From Sipunculus nudus (taxonomy: Eukaryota; Annelida; Sipuncula; Golfingiida; Sipunculidae): 64,000 bases of DNA. The stretch covers positions 49,109,429-49,173,428 of the forward strand of contig CM049312.1 in NCBI GenBank assembly GCA_026874595.1, written 5' to 3'. Positions within the stretch are counted from its first letter, which is position 1. The number at the start of each line of letters is the position of its first letter. Both the position numbers and the translations under genes were made by a program. Positions 22,917 to 34,600 of this stretch are shown piece by piece. The notes under the pieces were generated by a model that saw only the letters and a list, made by a program, of their open reading frames with translations, did not search any database and had not been told where the DNA came from.

Positions 22917-23397
22917 GAAGTACCATTATCTTTCTTTGTGATGTATTGACTTGTTTTGCTATAAAGCTTGTTTTACTGTATAATTGTATTGATTTAGTGT
23001 ATTGTATTGTTAGGGTTTTTAGGAATAAATTATAGTTATTTGTTAACAAAAAACCACTGACTTCTTTATTCATTCCCCAAGACATTTCCCACTGCCTTGT
23101 GTTACAGAATCTGATTTTTTTAATCTCCATTACAAAATTTATGTTCATCACACATACGTGATCTGTTTATATTAGGTTCCGTAACAATTGTTTGTACATT
23201 TCAGATGTCCATTCCCCCACGGGAAAGAGCCGGATGTGCGATCACTGCTTAAGTTAATGCTGGTTTGTCCAGTAAATTCTTGTCATGTGAACGCAGCTTC
23301 TCAGCATTAAGGCGACTCAAGACCTGGTTGAGAAACAACATGACGCAAACCAGGCTGAACTCTTGTGCAGTTGCTAACATCCACAAGTCAATGCTGG
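22917..23397 (+). repeat. Segmental duplication of 21573-22052
   Basis: About 480 bp repeats, in the same orientation, the 3' part of the LTR-like repeat plus the first half of the hAT exon, with very few differences. One 3-base gain after 'attcttgt' breaks the CECERS motif. The copy stops inside the exon after 'gtcaatgctgg'. Confidence 0.85.
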
Positions 23398-23448
23398 TCA
23401 AATCGTCTTGGTTTTACTTCTTCATTAAATGAATCCTAAACATTATAA

Positions 23449-23825
23449 TGTCAGTCCGTATACACCCATAACGGGTACCTAAAAAAATTAAAATAAAATT
23501 ACCTGTAATTGACTTATTTTCCGAAACTGAAAGGTCTTCAAGTCTTCAAGTAAGCGCAGCGCAAGCCAGCGCAAGCGAGCGTTTTATACACTAGACTCGT
23601 GCTCTGTCCTATTTCAGCACGCCATGGTACCAGACTACGCTTGTCAAGTAGTTCGGTCCTTCCCACAGTGCCCAAACAGAAGTTTTTTTTTTAGTAGACT
23701 AGCTGGCTCACACCGGAGAACTACGTCATCAGGACGTTATACGTCGACTGGCACCTTCCCTCTCAAATAAGACTGGTACCCTGCCCCCAAACACGCTACA
23801 ATGTAAACAAAGCACTTTCGTGACA
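23449..23825 (-). mobile_element. Ty3/gypsy 3' LTR
   Basis: On the minus strand, directly after a polypurine tract (AAAGGGGGAG), the sequence begins TGTCACGAAAGTGC. It contains a TATA box (GTGTATAAAACGC, about 23580-23592) and ends GGACTGACA, giving TGTCA...TGACA termini. It lies downstream of the RNase H coding region in the same orientation, as expected for a 3' LTR. The exact 3' end is inferred from the terminal inverted pentamer. Confidence 0.6.
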
Positions 23826-24049
23826 TTACTCCCCCTTTAAGAAAATTCCCCGGAAATTTTCCGACCTAATCATGAAAGACTGTTTTTAAACTAAATCACT
23901 TTACGTAAAAAAAATTTATAGTCTGGATCTGAAAAAAAATCTTAAGAAAGTGTTACTTATACTGACTTGTACCCCTGGCACAAAAATTACTACGCATATC
24001 TGGGCCAGGCACACGACTTAAAAAGTCGGGTCCACAATTTTGCTTACCA

Positions 24050-25660
24050 GGGATCGCTTCTACGCGGATATGGTATTCTTTAGTACCATGGCCTACCTCA
24101 TGATACGCTTGTTTACGGTTTTAGATCTGGTAATGTACACTAACGGCTGGCGGTCCGTTTGAATAACAAATTCGCGCCCGTATAGGTAGGCTTCGAACTT
24201 TTGTACCGCCCAAATAAAGCTCAAGCACTCTCGCTCAATGGTGGAATAGTTGCGTTGCCTCTGGAGTAAATCTTTCGAAGCATATGCGATCGGATTTATT
24301 GTTTTATCACTTTCCTGAAACAGGATGGCTGCTATCCCTATGTCGGATGCGTCTGTTTTAACGTAATTTTTTTTTGTTGAAATATGGAAGTTTGAGAATA
24401 GGAGGGTTTGACAAGCATTCTTTCAACGTGCGGTATGCTTGCTCCTGATCGAGCTTCCCCCCATGTTACAGTATTTGGTTATCCCTTTCGCGTTAGATCT
24501 GTAAGCGGTAACACGATATTGGCGAAATTCGGGACGAATTTCCTGTAGAAACTGACTAGTCCTACAAAAGACCGCACTAGATTTTTTTTGTCGCTCAAAA
24601 TCCTGCATGTATCTTCTTTAGAAGTTGTACGCTCCCGAGGCAGCGGAAATCTTGCGCTTCTAAAGAAGCTACTGATTTTCCCACTGCCTGCTTTGACCGT
24701 TTATAATGCACTTGAACACTAGGTGGTGAGCCTGTCTGCTGAAAAAAAAAATTGCTGATGTGACTAGCAGCCAACCAAATGCCAGTCAACAAACACTCGA
24801 CTGGCATCAGGCTCCGCCCAGAAACCACGTGCGGGGCCATTTCCGAGCCTGTGGCCTGTTCAAACGGTTGCCGGGGCGATGAGCTGTTACTCAAAACGAA
24901 TTGAACAACATTAGCTCCGTGTATTCCTCGCTTGGCTGGTAAACCGTTTTGTCTTCCAGGACAGGGTCTCATCTGATTGGACAAAAATACAGTGCTCCCC
25001 TCGGACGATGAGATTCAGGATACGAGGTCAAAACAAACAGCGCTTAAGATATAGGTAGTAGGCCTTAGGTAATGCACTGTGTTAAGAGCGTATAGAAGTT
25101 TGGGATTTGTAGCTAATGCACCACCGCCAACATGGTGACCCAAAAATTCAACCTTGTCAAAATCAATGATAAATTTAGAGGGTCTAACTAACAAGTTGGC
25201 TTTCTCCAGCATATGGAGAACAATGGATCTTCAAGATTTTCATATGCTCGGACCAAGACTGGTGAGGGATGAGTATATCGTCCACATAATGCAAGACGTT
25301 AGGGACTCCCTGAAACAACCTTCTGCCAATCTGGTGAAACGATGTGCCGAATTTACCAATCCGTATGGCATAACCACGAAATGGTGTAGGCCATTTGTTG
25401 TGACGAATGCCGTTAATTTCTTTGAATTTCTGGCCATTGGAATTTGCCAATAACCCTTGCTTGTATTTAATTTAGACATATTTACTGCTCGTGGGCAATG
25501 GGAACAAATCCTCTGTGTTAGGCATTAGCTCAGGGTCAAAAATTGTGATCCTGTTCAGTTTTCTGAAATCTACAGAGAACCTAAAACTTTGATCTTTTTT
25601 ATTTACCAATACCACGGGGCCTGACACATATCCATCACACCCATATCCATCATCCATATC
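24050..25660 (-). pseudogene. pol: Ty3/gypsy pol (reverse transcriptase and RNase H), degraded
   Basis: Reading on the minus strand, the order is VNKKD.SFRF.VDFRKLN (about 25600), SKGYWQIPM and TTNGLHHF.VMPYGL (about 25400), the catalytic YVDD in LHYVDDILIPH (about 25275), VEFLGHHV (25150), the thumb/connection motif SFYRKFVPNFANIVLPLTDL (about 24510), then RNase H with TDASDIGIAAILFQ and IAYASKDLLQRQRNYS (24365-24230). The frame is broken several times and an unrelated ~440-bp segment splits thumb from palm. The N-terminal side of RT is cut off at about 25660 by short tandem duplications of 'ccatatccatcat'. The element is non-functional. Confidence 0.85.
24602..25045 (-). mobile_element. Unidentified ~440-bp insertion inside gypsy pol
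   Basis: The conserved sequence jumps from ALNTV...RPTT to KKNLVRSF. Between them lies a GC-richer segment open for 129 codons on the minus strand (24984-24595), with no retroelement motif. No clear target duplication or poly-A is seen. It may be a SINE or a captured fragment. Confidence 0.4.
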
Positions 25661-25699
25661 ACACCAATATCCATCATCTTTTGGACTTCACTGCCCATA

Positions 25700-26540
25700 A
25701 CAACCCTAACTGCATGTGGTACTGGATATGGTCAAGAACGCACGGGTACATCCGTGTTTTTTTTCTCTCTCCTTTTTATATATGTCTCAGAGATATCAAT
25801 TTTTTTCCGTGTATCATCATTGACATCTATTTTTATTTGTCGACGATACAGTTACAACAGGACCATTGCTAGCTACGTCTATCCACCAACAATGTCACAT
25901 TACACACAAATACAAAGATAATTCACACTTTACATTAATGCACCAATCCTTTTATAATTAATCTTTAACCTATTTGTATATTATATACCATCTTTGTTTT
26001 TTATACTCTGTGTACCACTTTAAACATATATATAAGTGCCCGTTTATTATTTAAATGTATAGATGCAGACCCGACACCGATTCTTACTTCAGCAACAAAT
26101 AAAAACAAACTGTACTTGTTCTGAACCAAAGAAACTACTACACTTTGATCCAACTAAAATTCATCCAACACCCATATGGGTTTTTGTTATAATTCTGTGA
26201 ATTGTTCTACCATACAAATATTTTCCATATTATTTAAATGTTATTTGTTTCAGGAACCTAATTAAAGGTTCCAATTTAAACCTCAATTTATTATTTTTCG
26301 ATGCTATTTTGCTTTAAATATTACAGATACTTTTTAAGCGATGTAAAAAAGATGTAACAGTTGACGTACTATACATTCCTCAATCCTTTGTAATAACTCA
26401 CGACTTTGAAATAGTGTTTTCCTAAAAACAAGCATAGATAAATTAATTAACAAGTTACTTTCAGTGACAGGAATACTACCAGACAATGCAACATCTTTTG
26501 GCCAGTATAGGGAAGTTTTAATTGTGACTCTTCATAATGT
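25700..26540. other. LINE 3' flank or unassigned
   Basis: AT-rich sequence between the broken gypsy RT and the end of recognisable LINE ORF2. It may be the LINE 3' UTR. No poly-A boundary is identified. Confidence 0.35.
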
Positions 26541-29200
26541 CTTTTGATGTATTAGAATAGGTTTGTGGCTGTGTTACATTCATAGAATAAGTGCACTGTT
26601 GATTCTTCGTTTATAAAACAGTAGGAACATCTGTTTGAATCTTTTAATTTACAATTATATATAGTAACTTGTTTACACTCAGATAGTTATTTAACAATTT
26701 GAACTAAAATTCTCTTGAAAATGTGTCGATAGTGACTTTGTAAATAGCCTCTTTATCAATATTATGATTTTTGTTCCACCAGTGAAATGCAGAAGATAAT
26801 AAAAATTTCTTTTTGTCAAACTCATGTATATTTGTTTATAATTTACCTTAAAAAATCAGCACATTCTTTCATAGTTTGTTTGTGTATTTCTTTCATTATA
26901 TTCAGCCACTCCTTGGGAATAGCATGGTATATTTGCATAAAATTTATATAATCAATTTGATCCAAATCATTATCCTAACAAATAAAATATTAAATAAAAT
27001 TAAATTTTATTGCTAATCAAAAAAGAACTTGTTATTCCATAAAGGTAGTTGCAAAACTTGATCTAGTGAAATGGGACATTTTTTATGTGTGGATGTCCAT
27101 GCCCTTGAACATTCTTCATAAAATGTAGGAAATGTGTTTTGTATTCTTGTTATATCGACATTAAATCCTAAAGCTGAAAGACCTCCTATTCCTGTTAAGT
27201 AAAAAGAAGGTATTGCTTTCCATTGTTCCTTGTCTTTATTCAGTAATCTTTTCGTCTACATTATTCGCTGTGTTTGTATCATTGATTTAACATCAGGTAA
27301 TTTTAAGCCTCCTGAATTGTATTCCCCGACCACCGTTTAGTATTTTACTTTAGGTTTTTTTTTTTATTTCCATGTAAAATTACACTCTTGTTGTATTAAT
27401 TCAATGAATCCTTCTGGTCGAGAACATACATTCCAAACATATATTTTGATTTCCAAAGACCTGATGATCTCAATCCTTCCAAATATGGTTAACTGTCTTC
27501 TTGACCATATATTAAAAACGGCTTTGAAGTCTCGTTCTCTTTTCAAAAAGTCCAAGCCAAGCGAGCTCAGATTTTTATGCGAGTGTTCGTCATGAAGGAA
27601 AAATGTACTGTCATCAGCAAATATACACTGTTTTATTTCGTTGCTTGCGACCTTAATTCCCTCTCTTTACTCAGGCCATTACCTCTATTACCAGTATAGA
27701 TTGATAAAGAGCAATCGGGCTCCTTGCCTAGTCTGATATGTTTGCCTGGTTTTTCATTTAGTGTAACTATTACTTGTCTTTTGCTTGGAGTCATTTCCAG
27801 GATTCCAAACAATTATTAAAACACTGTAACACATCTGGTCCGACACCCTGAAGGAAGATTATATAACATTCTTTAGACATGCGAGCATTCTCAGGTGATT
27901 TATTGTTCTTCATACTATTTAATACATCATTTATTTCATCCATCGTTACAAGACCAGTTTATGTTAACATCTTCCTCAGACAGGCAAGGTAGATTTATAG
28001 TGGAGAGGAAATCTTTACATGCACTCCTCTATAGTAAGTGAACTCATTCTTTCATACTTTTCTTTGTACAATTTTTTAATTCATTTAATATTTCCCTGAC
28101 CATCGGTGATTTCGTTTCCTCCTACCATCAGTCTTCTGACGCAACTTTCAGATTTATTTCTTTTCTCAAGGTTTAAAACGTATTTTGATTTTTTCTCACC
28201 CTGCTCATACCACTGTGTTTGGGATCTTATAATTAAACCTTCTGTTATACAATCATAACACTTTTCTAGTTTCTTCTTAACTTCTATATATCTTTGTATT
28301 CTTTTTTACAATTTCTTGCCTTATTTTTAAAGAATTCAGGGTAAATTTCCTAATATTATATTTTAGAAGCTCCCATTTTGTTTTTGGGGCATAACACCCC
28401 CGGGTTCTGATTCCATTTCACTATCTCATTCCTCATCTGTGATTTATAATCTGTGTCATTTAGTAAAGCATCATAAATTTTCCAGTAACTCGGGCCATGC
28501 TTTTGCTCCTGATAAGAAGCACATTTAACAATATAGCCGAATGATCAGAGTCCACAGCCATTAAGATGTCATTTTCTGTTACGTATGTTTGTAAAGAAAG
28601 TGAACTCAAGAAAAAATCTTCTTTGAATCAAAGGATTATACCCTCTCCATCTTTTAACTAATGGGTAACGAATACGCCAAATATCGTGTATATATTAAAC
28701 TGATTACATATTCCATTAATAACAGATATAACATTTCGTTTTAGTGTCATGCAGCCTCCATCAGCGTCAATAGATGAGAAACAAAAATTAAAATCTCCTC
28801 CCCATCTTATAGATACTGTATCTTCCAAGTTCAATTCCTTCAAAAAACCTGGCGACCGTTTGATAACTTTTAACCTGTTCTGATTCATAATTAGGCCCAT
28901 TTATATCGTTCAGTAAAAAATTACTCTCTTGTATCATACAATGAGTTCAGAATCTGTGATACTGTTCAGTATAGAAAATTCAATTTTGTTTCCAATTAAA
29001 GTTAATGTTCCTCGGCTCTTATTCGACCCGTGACTGAAAAAAGAATGCCCACGCCACAAGTTATTCTATGCCATACTACGGTTATGTCACTGTGCGTTTC
29101 CTGTAAAAATAATATACCATCATCACATCCATGGTTACGTGCCCAGTTATAAGTTTTTCTTAATTTCTTATATTCTCTGAGACCACCTGTATCCAACGAA
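26540..29200 (-). pseudogene. L1-like LINE ORF2 (endonuclease and reverse transcriptase), degraded
   Basis: The minus strand reads an AP-endonuclease start (NWARNHG..., then FLQETHS with the catalytic Glu, about 29105), GGDFNF (about 28795), a linker, an RT segment, the catalytic FADD in CIFADDSTFFL (27635-27605), and then GGLKLPDVKSMIQTQRIM (about 27315-27260) with a C-terminal tail to about 26540. Stops and deletions are frequent. The endonuclease lacks its middle, and the RT core is deleted between about 27770 and 27640. The plus-strand copy at 37464-38160 retains that missing RT part. Confidence 0.8.
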
Positions 29201-29541
29201 ATAACTATAAATTTGAATGTACTTTATAATTTGCACAAGCAAACATGAAAACCAGGATATAATGAAGATAATAAATCACTGAATGAGTAAATTTTAGAAT
29301 CATAGCTGCCTACCCAGTTAAATAAAGATTATGAACAGAGTTTGGTGTAACATAAATATAAACAATAAACAAAGAAACACATACCAAACATGAAAAGGTA
29401 TCATATTCCTTATTCTATATAACAGAACTATGGCAGTTAGGCCTGCTTTTTCCTAAAATCATGAATGTAAAGTGTCACTCTCAGTGTTCCGGTTAATTTT
29501 GTCCTCTTCCCCTTCGGTGTCACTAAAAAACACATGCCTAT

Positions 29542-30135
29542 TCAATGTCCAGGCCTTGAGTCCTGCTTAAACCTTTTGAAAAGTGTCTGAATGTCAGGAC
29601 AAAGATCCTCAATAATCAATGTCTTTGTGTCTTTCAGCCTGTGCCTGACTTTCAACACCTGTGTTCTAGTGTCACGGTCCTTGAACCTGACTACAATTGG
29701 CCTGGGTCTATTTTGGGTTTTCGCTTTCCAAACTCTGTGTGAAGCTTCAATGTTTTTTACATCCAGGGTTATCCCAATACTATTTCTGAACATATATATC
29801 TAATGTGGTTTAACCACAGTCCTCTCGGGGTTCTTGTTCCTAAATACCTAATATTTATATATTTTCCCTCCTAGAATACTGTTCATTTTCCAACGCATGG
29901 ATTTTTGCCTCATTTGCTAATGAAAATGCACGTTCAACTTTCTCTCTCTGTTTTCCTCCGTCAGTATTTTTATTTGGTCTCTTAAACAATCATTCTCTTT
30001 ACTCAGATCAAATATCATATTCTCTAAAAGAGAAAAACGTTTTTCAAATTTTTCCTCAAACTGACTGTTAATCTAAACATTGAATAATTCCAACATCCCC
30101 TGTATTTCAGATTTTGTTAGATTTTCACCTGCCAT
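29542..30135 (-). pseudogene. L1-like LINE ORF1
   Basis: The ATG at 30135 (MAGENLTKSEIQ) leads into a heptad-rich coiled coil (FEEKFEKRFSLLENMIFDL, KENDCLRDQI) interrupted by a stop. After that comes an RRM/CTD-like region (ASHRVWKAK, RPRPIVVRFKDRDTRTQV, IIEDLCPDI) ending at 29542. The order matches L1/Tx1-type ORF1 RNA-binding proteins. It lies just upstream of ORF2 on the same strand. Confidence 0.7.
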
Positions 30136-30239
30136 CCATCCGTGGTCAATTAAATTTCACATTCTAGGAGATCGGTTCTCAAAGGAACATCAGTAAACGT
30201 AGATGCGAATTGCCCCAATAGAGTGCTAACCTCTGCCCT

Positions 30240-30595
30240 CTGTTATGTGTCCAAAGATCGTCCTAGTTCTACGTCACAAACAGATTCTTTCGCGATGGGG
30301 CTGGGTAAGGGTAGTATCCTGTGAACAGCCTCAGACACGTTACTACCCTCGTATTCATCCTCAGGAATGCTTGCATCACTTACCTGTTCCGTACTGGTTG
30401 ACCTTGGCTGTTCTATACCAAATACACCGAGTAGACAGTGGCTTTCCGTTTGATCCCTCTCGATTTACTTTTAAGCTTTAGAGTGAATTGATATGATACA
30501 CTCTTTCCTTACCATCCTTTTGAATGCAAGAGTCGCAGTCAGTATATAAACTTCTCGACGACCTTGAATGGCCCATTCCACTGCATCAGTTTAAT
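30240..30595 (-). pseudogene. Ty3/gypsy integrase C-terminal fragment
   Basis: The minus strand reads LMQWNGPFKVVEKFIYT (GPF/Y module), then ERVYHINSLK and a charged tail. This is the integrase C-terminus of Ty3/gypsy elements. It is displaced: on this strand it lies before the RT (25.6 kb) and after gag (38.9 kb), so the element is rearranged or two copies are mixed. Confidence 0.7.
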
Positions 30596-30710
30596 TTTAT
30601 ATATAAGATCCCGAACACAGTGGTATGAGCAGGGTGAGGAAAACACAAAATACGTTTTAAACCTTGAGAAAAGAAATAAATCTGAAAGTTGTGTCAGAAG
30701 ACAGATGGTA
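30596..30710 (+). mobile_element. Plus-strand LINE fragment, left part
   Basis: The segment beginning 'ataagatcccgaacacagtgg' is the reverse complement of about 28105-28235 in the minus-strand LINE (L1-like ORF2, between endonuclease and RT). It is interrupted at 30710 by the Academ-like element and resumes at 37464. Confidence 0.85.
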
Positions 30711-30857
30711 TAGTCGGGTCGTTGAAGACCAGAAATGAGGTGTACATGGAAAAAAATGGTAGAAAGCTCAATTTGGTGTCATATGAAAGGCCGCATTGAG
30801 TAGAATAAAATCCGCTAAAATCCGCTCTGTGGAAAATTTTTTTACAGCAGTTTGAAA
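30711..30857 (+). repeat. Academ-like element, left terminal inverted repeat
   Basis: Fourteen terminal bases are identical to the right arm, followed by imperfect similarity through 'ttttacagcagttt'. Confidence 0.85.
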
Positions 30858-31637
30858 AATTTACTTTTTTAGAATAAAAGTGACAGCCGGAAACAGGAAA
30901 ATCTACGTTGATCCGCTTTTATTTTTTAATCTGTTCACATTCATCATGAGCCAATATTTTTATGATGAATACAACGTTTAATTTTAATGTGTTCAGTCAA
31001 ATAGAATCATTTCCTGAATTTATGTTGTTGTTTTTCAACCTTGAAATAATATTTTATCATTTAAAGTTATGAAACGTAATACATTCAAAATGATACATCT
31101 GTACTCCATTGGGCAGCGTCAAACCATTATTGAAGTCTGAATACGGTGTAAATCAAGTAAATCTACATTAGAAACATTTATTGCCGGAGTGCGTGCACTT
31201 GCTAAGATACAATGTAATACATCGGGCACTCGGCATTAGACCGACCGCGGACTGGGGAATATAACTGTTCCCCTGTAAACGATACCTCGGTCTTGTGGTT
31301 TACACGCAAGCTGGTAGCAGCTCGGGCGTTGTACTCGGTAAACGCTTGTGTGTTAATACAACGATCTCACCATTGATAAAATTTGTTATCTTCAAATAGT
31401 CACATAGATTTACAGCGCCCGGGTATTGCCTGTTTTTAAGAAACAAGACAGGTTACACTTCTCAGAAAAGCCTATGATGGCTTCATTTACCCTGACAATT
31501 TGGACTGAGTTTACCTGCAACTAAGTTTGATAGATTACTAAACATTTTTATTCATTTATACTATTACTACGGTGTAACTAATTTTTTTATATCCATCACT
31601 TTTATATTTAAATTGCAATAACTGTCCATGATAAAAA

Positions 31638-34600
31638 ATGGCCGAGGTGCCGACTTCATCAAATGCCTTCTCAAACTGCCCGGGAGACTGTTGTGTCATA
31701 TTTAAATTAAGATTCACTGAAAATAGACCATCCGTAACTGTAACAAGGAAGGGCTTACAGAGAATAATCAATTGCGCTGAACAACGAGGGGAGTCAGAAC
31801 TTAACAAATATCTTAATGAATGTATTTGTTCTTCGCCAGTAAAAAAGGTGTTAGTACATCAAACCTGCCGTCGAGATTTCACTGACCAAAAATGAATCAA
31901 CAGTACTAAAACTGAAGAGGAGCCTTGCGCCAAAAAACTTAGGTCAAGTTTGTTGCTTTTCAATCCGAAAGAACACTGTTTGTTTTGTTTAGCATCTGCT
32001 GCGCCAGATGATCGACATCCAGGTCGAAGTCGGGTTCATGCTGTAGAAACTCTCCCCGTACGTGAAAGGCTTCTAGAGTGTTGCGACAAGAGGGAAGACT
32101 CCTGGGCATCTGAAGTAAAACAACGCATTTTAGGATCTATTGACTTGGTTGCAGCAGAAGCTGTATACCATGACAGCTATTTTTCGCGGTTCTTGCTAAA
32201 AAAGGAATTCGGAGCATCAGCAATAAAGAAGCCCCAAGGCCGACCCGAAGCAAAACAGATGAAGCAATGGTTTGATGTGCTTTGTGATTGGCTCGAATCT
32301 GAGGGTCGTATGGAACTGTACACAGTTTCAGAACTACATGAAAAAATGGCAACATTTGCTGGTCCTTCAGAAGTTTACGGTGTTAAGAGGCTCAAACAAA
32401 AACTTAAGGAACTTTACAAGGAATTTATTTTCTTCGCTGAAATCAGAGGCGGCAAAAATGTTGTTTGTTTCAGAAACATGGCAAAGTTCATAATAAATGA
32501 TAGCTGGCACGCAGGTAAGGAAGATAACATTGAAGATGAAACAGAACGTGTTATCAAGACTGCAGCAAGGATCATAAGAGCAGAAATTCGAGAAAGGGAG
32601 TATGACCCTTCCAATTATCCTACCTGCGAGTACATAGAAAATACCGATCGTGCGAGAAATGGATCCCTCGCAATCTGCAATTCCTCTTGAAAATGTTGAT
32701 TCCATCCGAATTAAAACAGAACAGTATTGGACACTGCATTGTCCAGGCAGCCCGACCAAGGTCAGTTATAACACCAACGTTGTTTGGTTTGGGTGTTGAG
32801 ATGGACCATGTATTTGGCTCAAAGTGGCTGATTAGTGAACTGTCCCGCTTGGGATTTTCAATCAGCTATGGTGAAGTGACCCGATATAAGCAATCTGTTA
32901 TTCAAAGTGGGATCCTTGAGAATCTTCTAGCTGAGTATTTTCCTGGCACATTCACGCAGTGGGTGGCCGATAATATTGATCACAACGTGGCAACTTTAGA
33001 TGGACAAGACACATTCCATGGTATGGGAATTATGGCGGTTGCAACAACTAGAAACGACACATTGCCCATTTTGAAATCACGTGCCATTGTCAGACAACCC
33101 TGTATCAGTGTAAATGATCTCTTAAAGGATAGGGGGGTTCCCATTCATCATTACATAGGACCATCTGGAAAAAGTCTGGCATCAGTTAATTATAGACCAA
33201 TTATTGAACTACTTGTTCCATACACATTGTCCTCGGAACTGTTCTCTGATTTACTTTGGCACTCAGGTGGCTTATTCAGTGAGGCTGAAAATCCTAGACC
33301 AAACTGGTCGGGGTTTATGCAGCATGTTTTCTCTGGAGATCAGTACCCTGCTTCAAAATCCAAAACGCTGCTTCTGCCAATCATTGACTTGAATCCTTCG
33401 GATGAAACATGCATCTACTCTACATTGCTCTATATTCAAAGCCAAGCTAGGCAACTGAATATACAAACGCCATGTAAAACATTTGATCAACCTTTGTGGC
33501 TAAAAGCTTTGAAAATAATTACTGCAAATTCAATGAAGATAGTTTGCAGACTTGGCGGATTTCATGAGTTTCCTGGGTAGCATTGGATCCATGATGAAAG
33601 GTTCAGGATTAGAGGAGGCACTGGAAAGCGTATATGGACCAAATGCAGTTCATCATATGATGTCAGAAAAGAAAATGTCTAGGGCGTTACGTGAGCATTT
33701 CATGGTGGAGGCCGTTTTAATGAACAAGCTTTTTATGGGAATTGTTCCATGTTCATTGCATAATGGGAACCAAGCTTTCACCTTTACAGAAATAGATGAG
33801 AATCCACATGAAGAACATGGATCAGACATTGAGAATGCATCTTCCATTGAGCATACCTATGTAGATAATGGACCAAGTGACAAGAATCTTGGAGAGATGG
33901 AGAGAGATATCACAATCCTAGAGGATGAACTTGATAAAACAGAAACAAAGAAGATCAAAGCTTTGTATGACGGAGTAAGAGATAAATCTATACCAGTTTC
34001 TCGCATCTTTGAATCAAATGAATTTGTCAAATTGGAGATCTGCTTGGCGAAATATAAAGCAATGCTTTTAGACAGGTCGCCAACAGCAAGGCTTTGGTTG
34101 CAGTATATAGAATATGTTGAAACTCTTAAGTTATTCATTAGAGCTGAAAGGACAGGAGATTGGAGTCTTCATCTCATCGCCGTTGGTAGGATGTTGAATT
34201 TATTTGCTGCTACTGGCCATATTAACTATGCAAAAAGTGCACGTCTTTATCTGCAAATGATGCAAGATTTGCCAAATGACCATCCTTGGCTGTATAACTG
34301 TTTCGCCGAGAATGGATTTCACACTGTCTGCAGAACTAGAAGATACTATGCAGGTCTTTGGACGGATCTAACCATTGAACAAGTCATGATGCTGTCTATC
34401 AAGAGTCGAGGAGGACTGACCAGAGAAAGAGGCATGACCGAGTCCGTCCACCTGCAGTGGATCTACAGTATGCACAAATGTTCTGAAGTCCATGAGGCCA
34501 TGACGACGCTGACTAATATGAAGCTAGACTCCAGTGAACAGCAACACATTGAGCTAGGAAAATCCAGATGTCAGCGTGATTTCAAAGACCTGACCAGCAT

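Noticed and set aside
31893-31895. In-frame TGA in the Academ-like ORF as a possible selenocysteine codon
   Set aside because: The same gene has at least four frameshifts, so a simple nonsense mutation is far more likely. No SECIS-like element was looked for with a tool.
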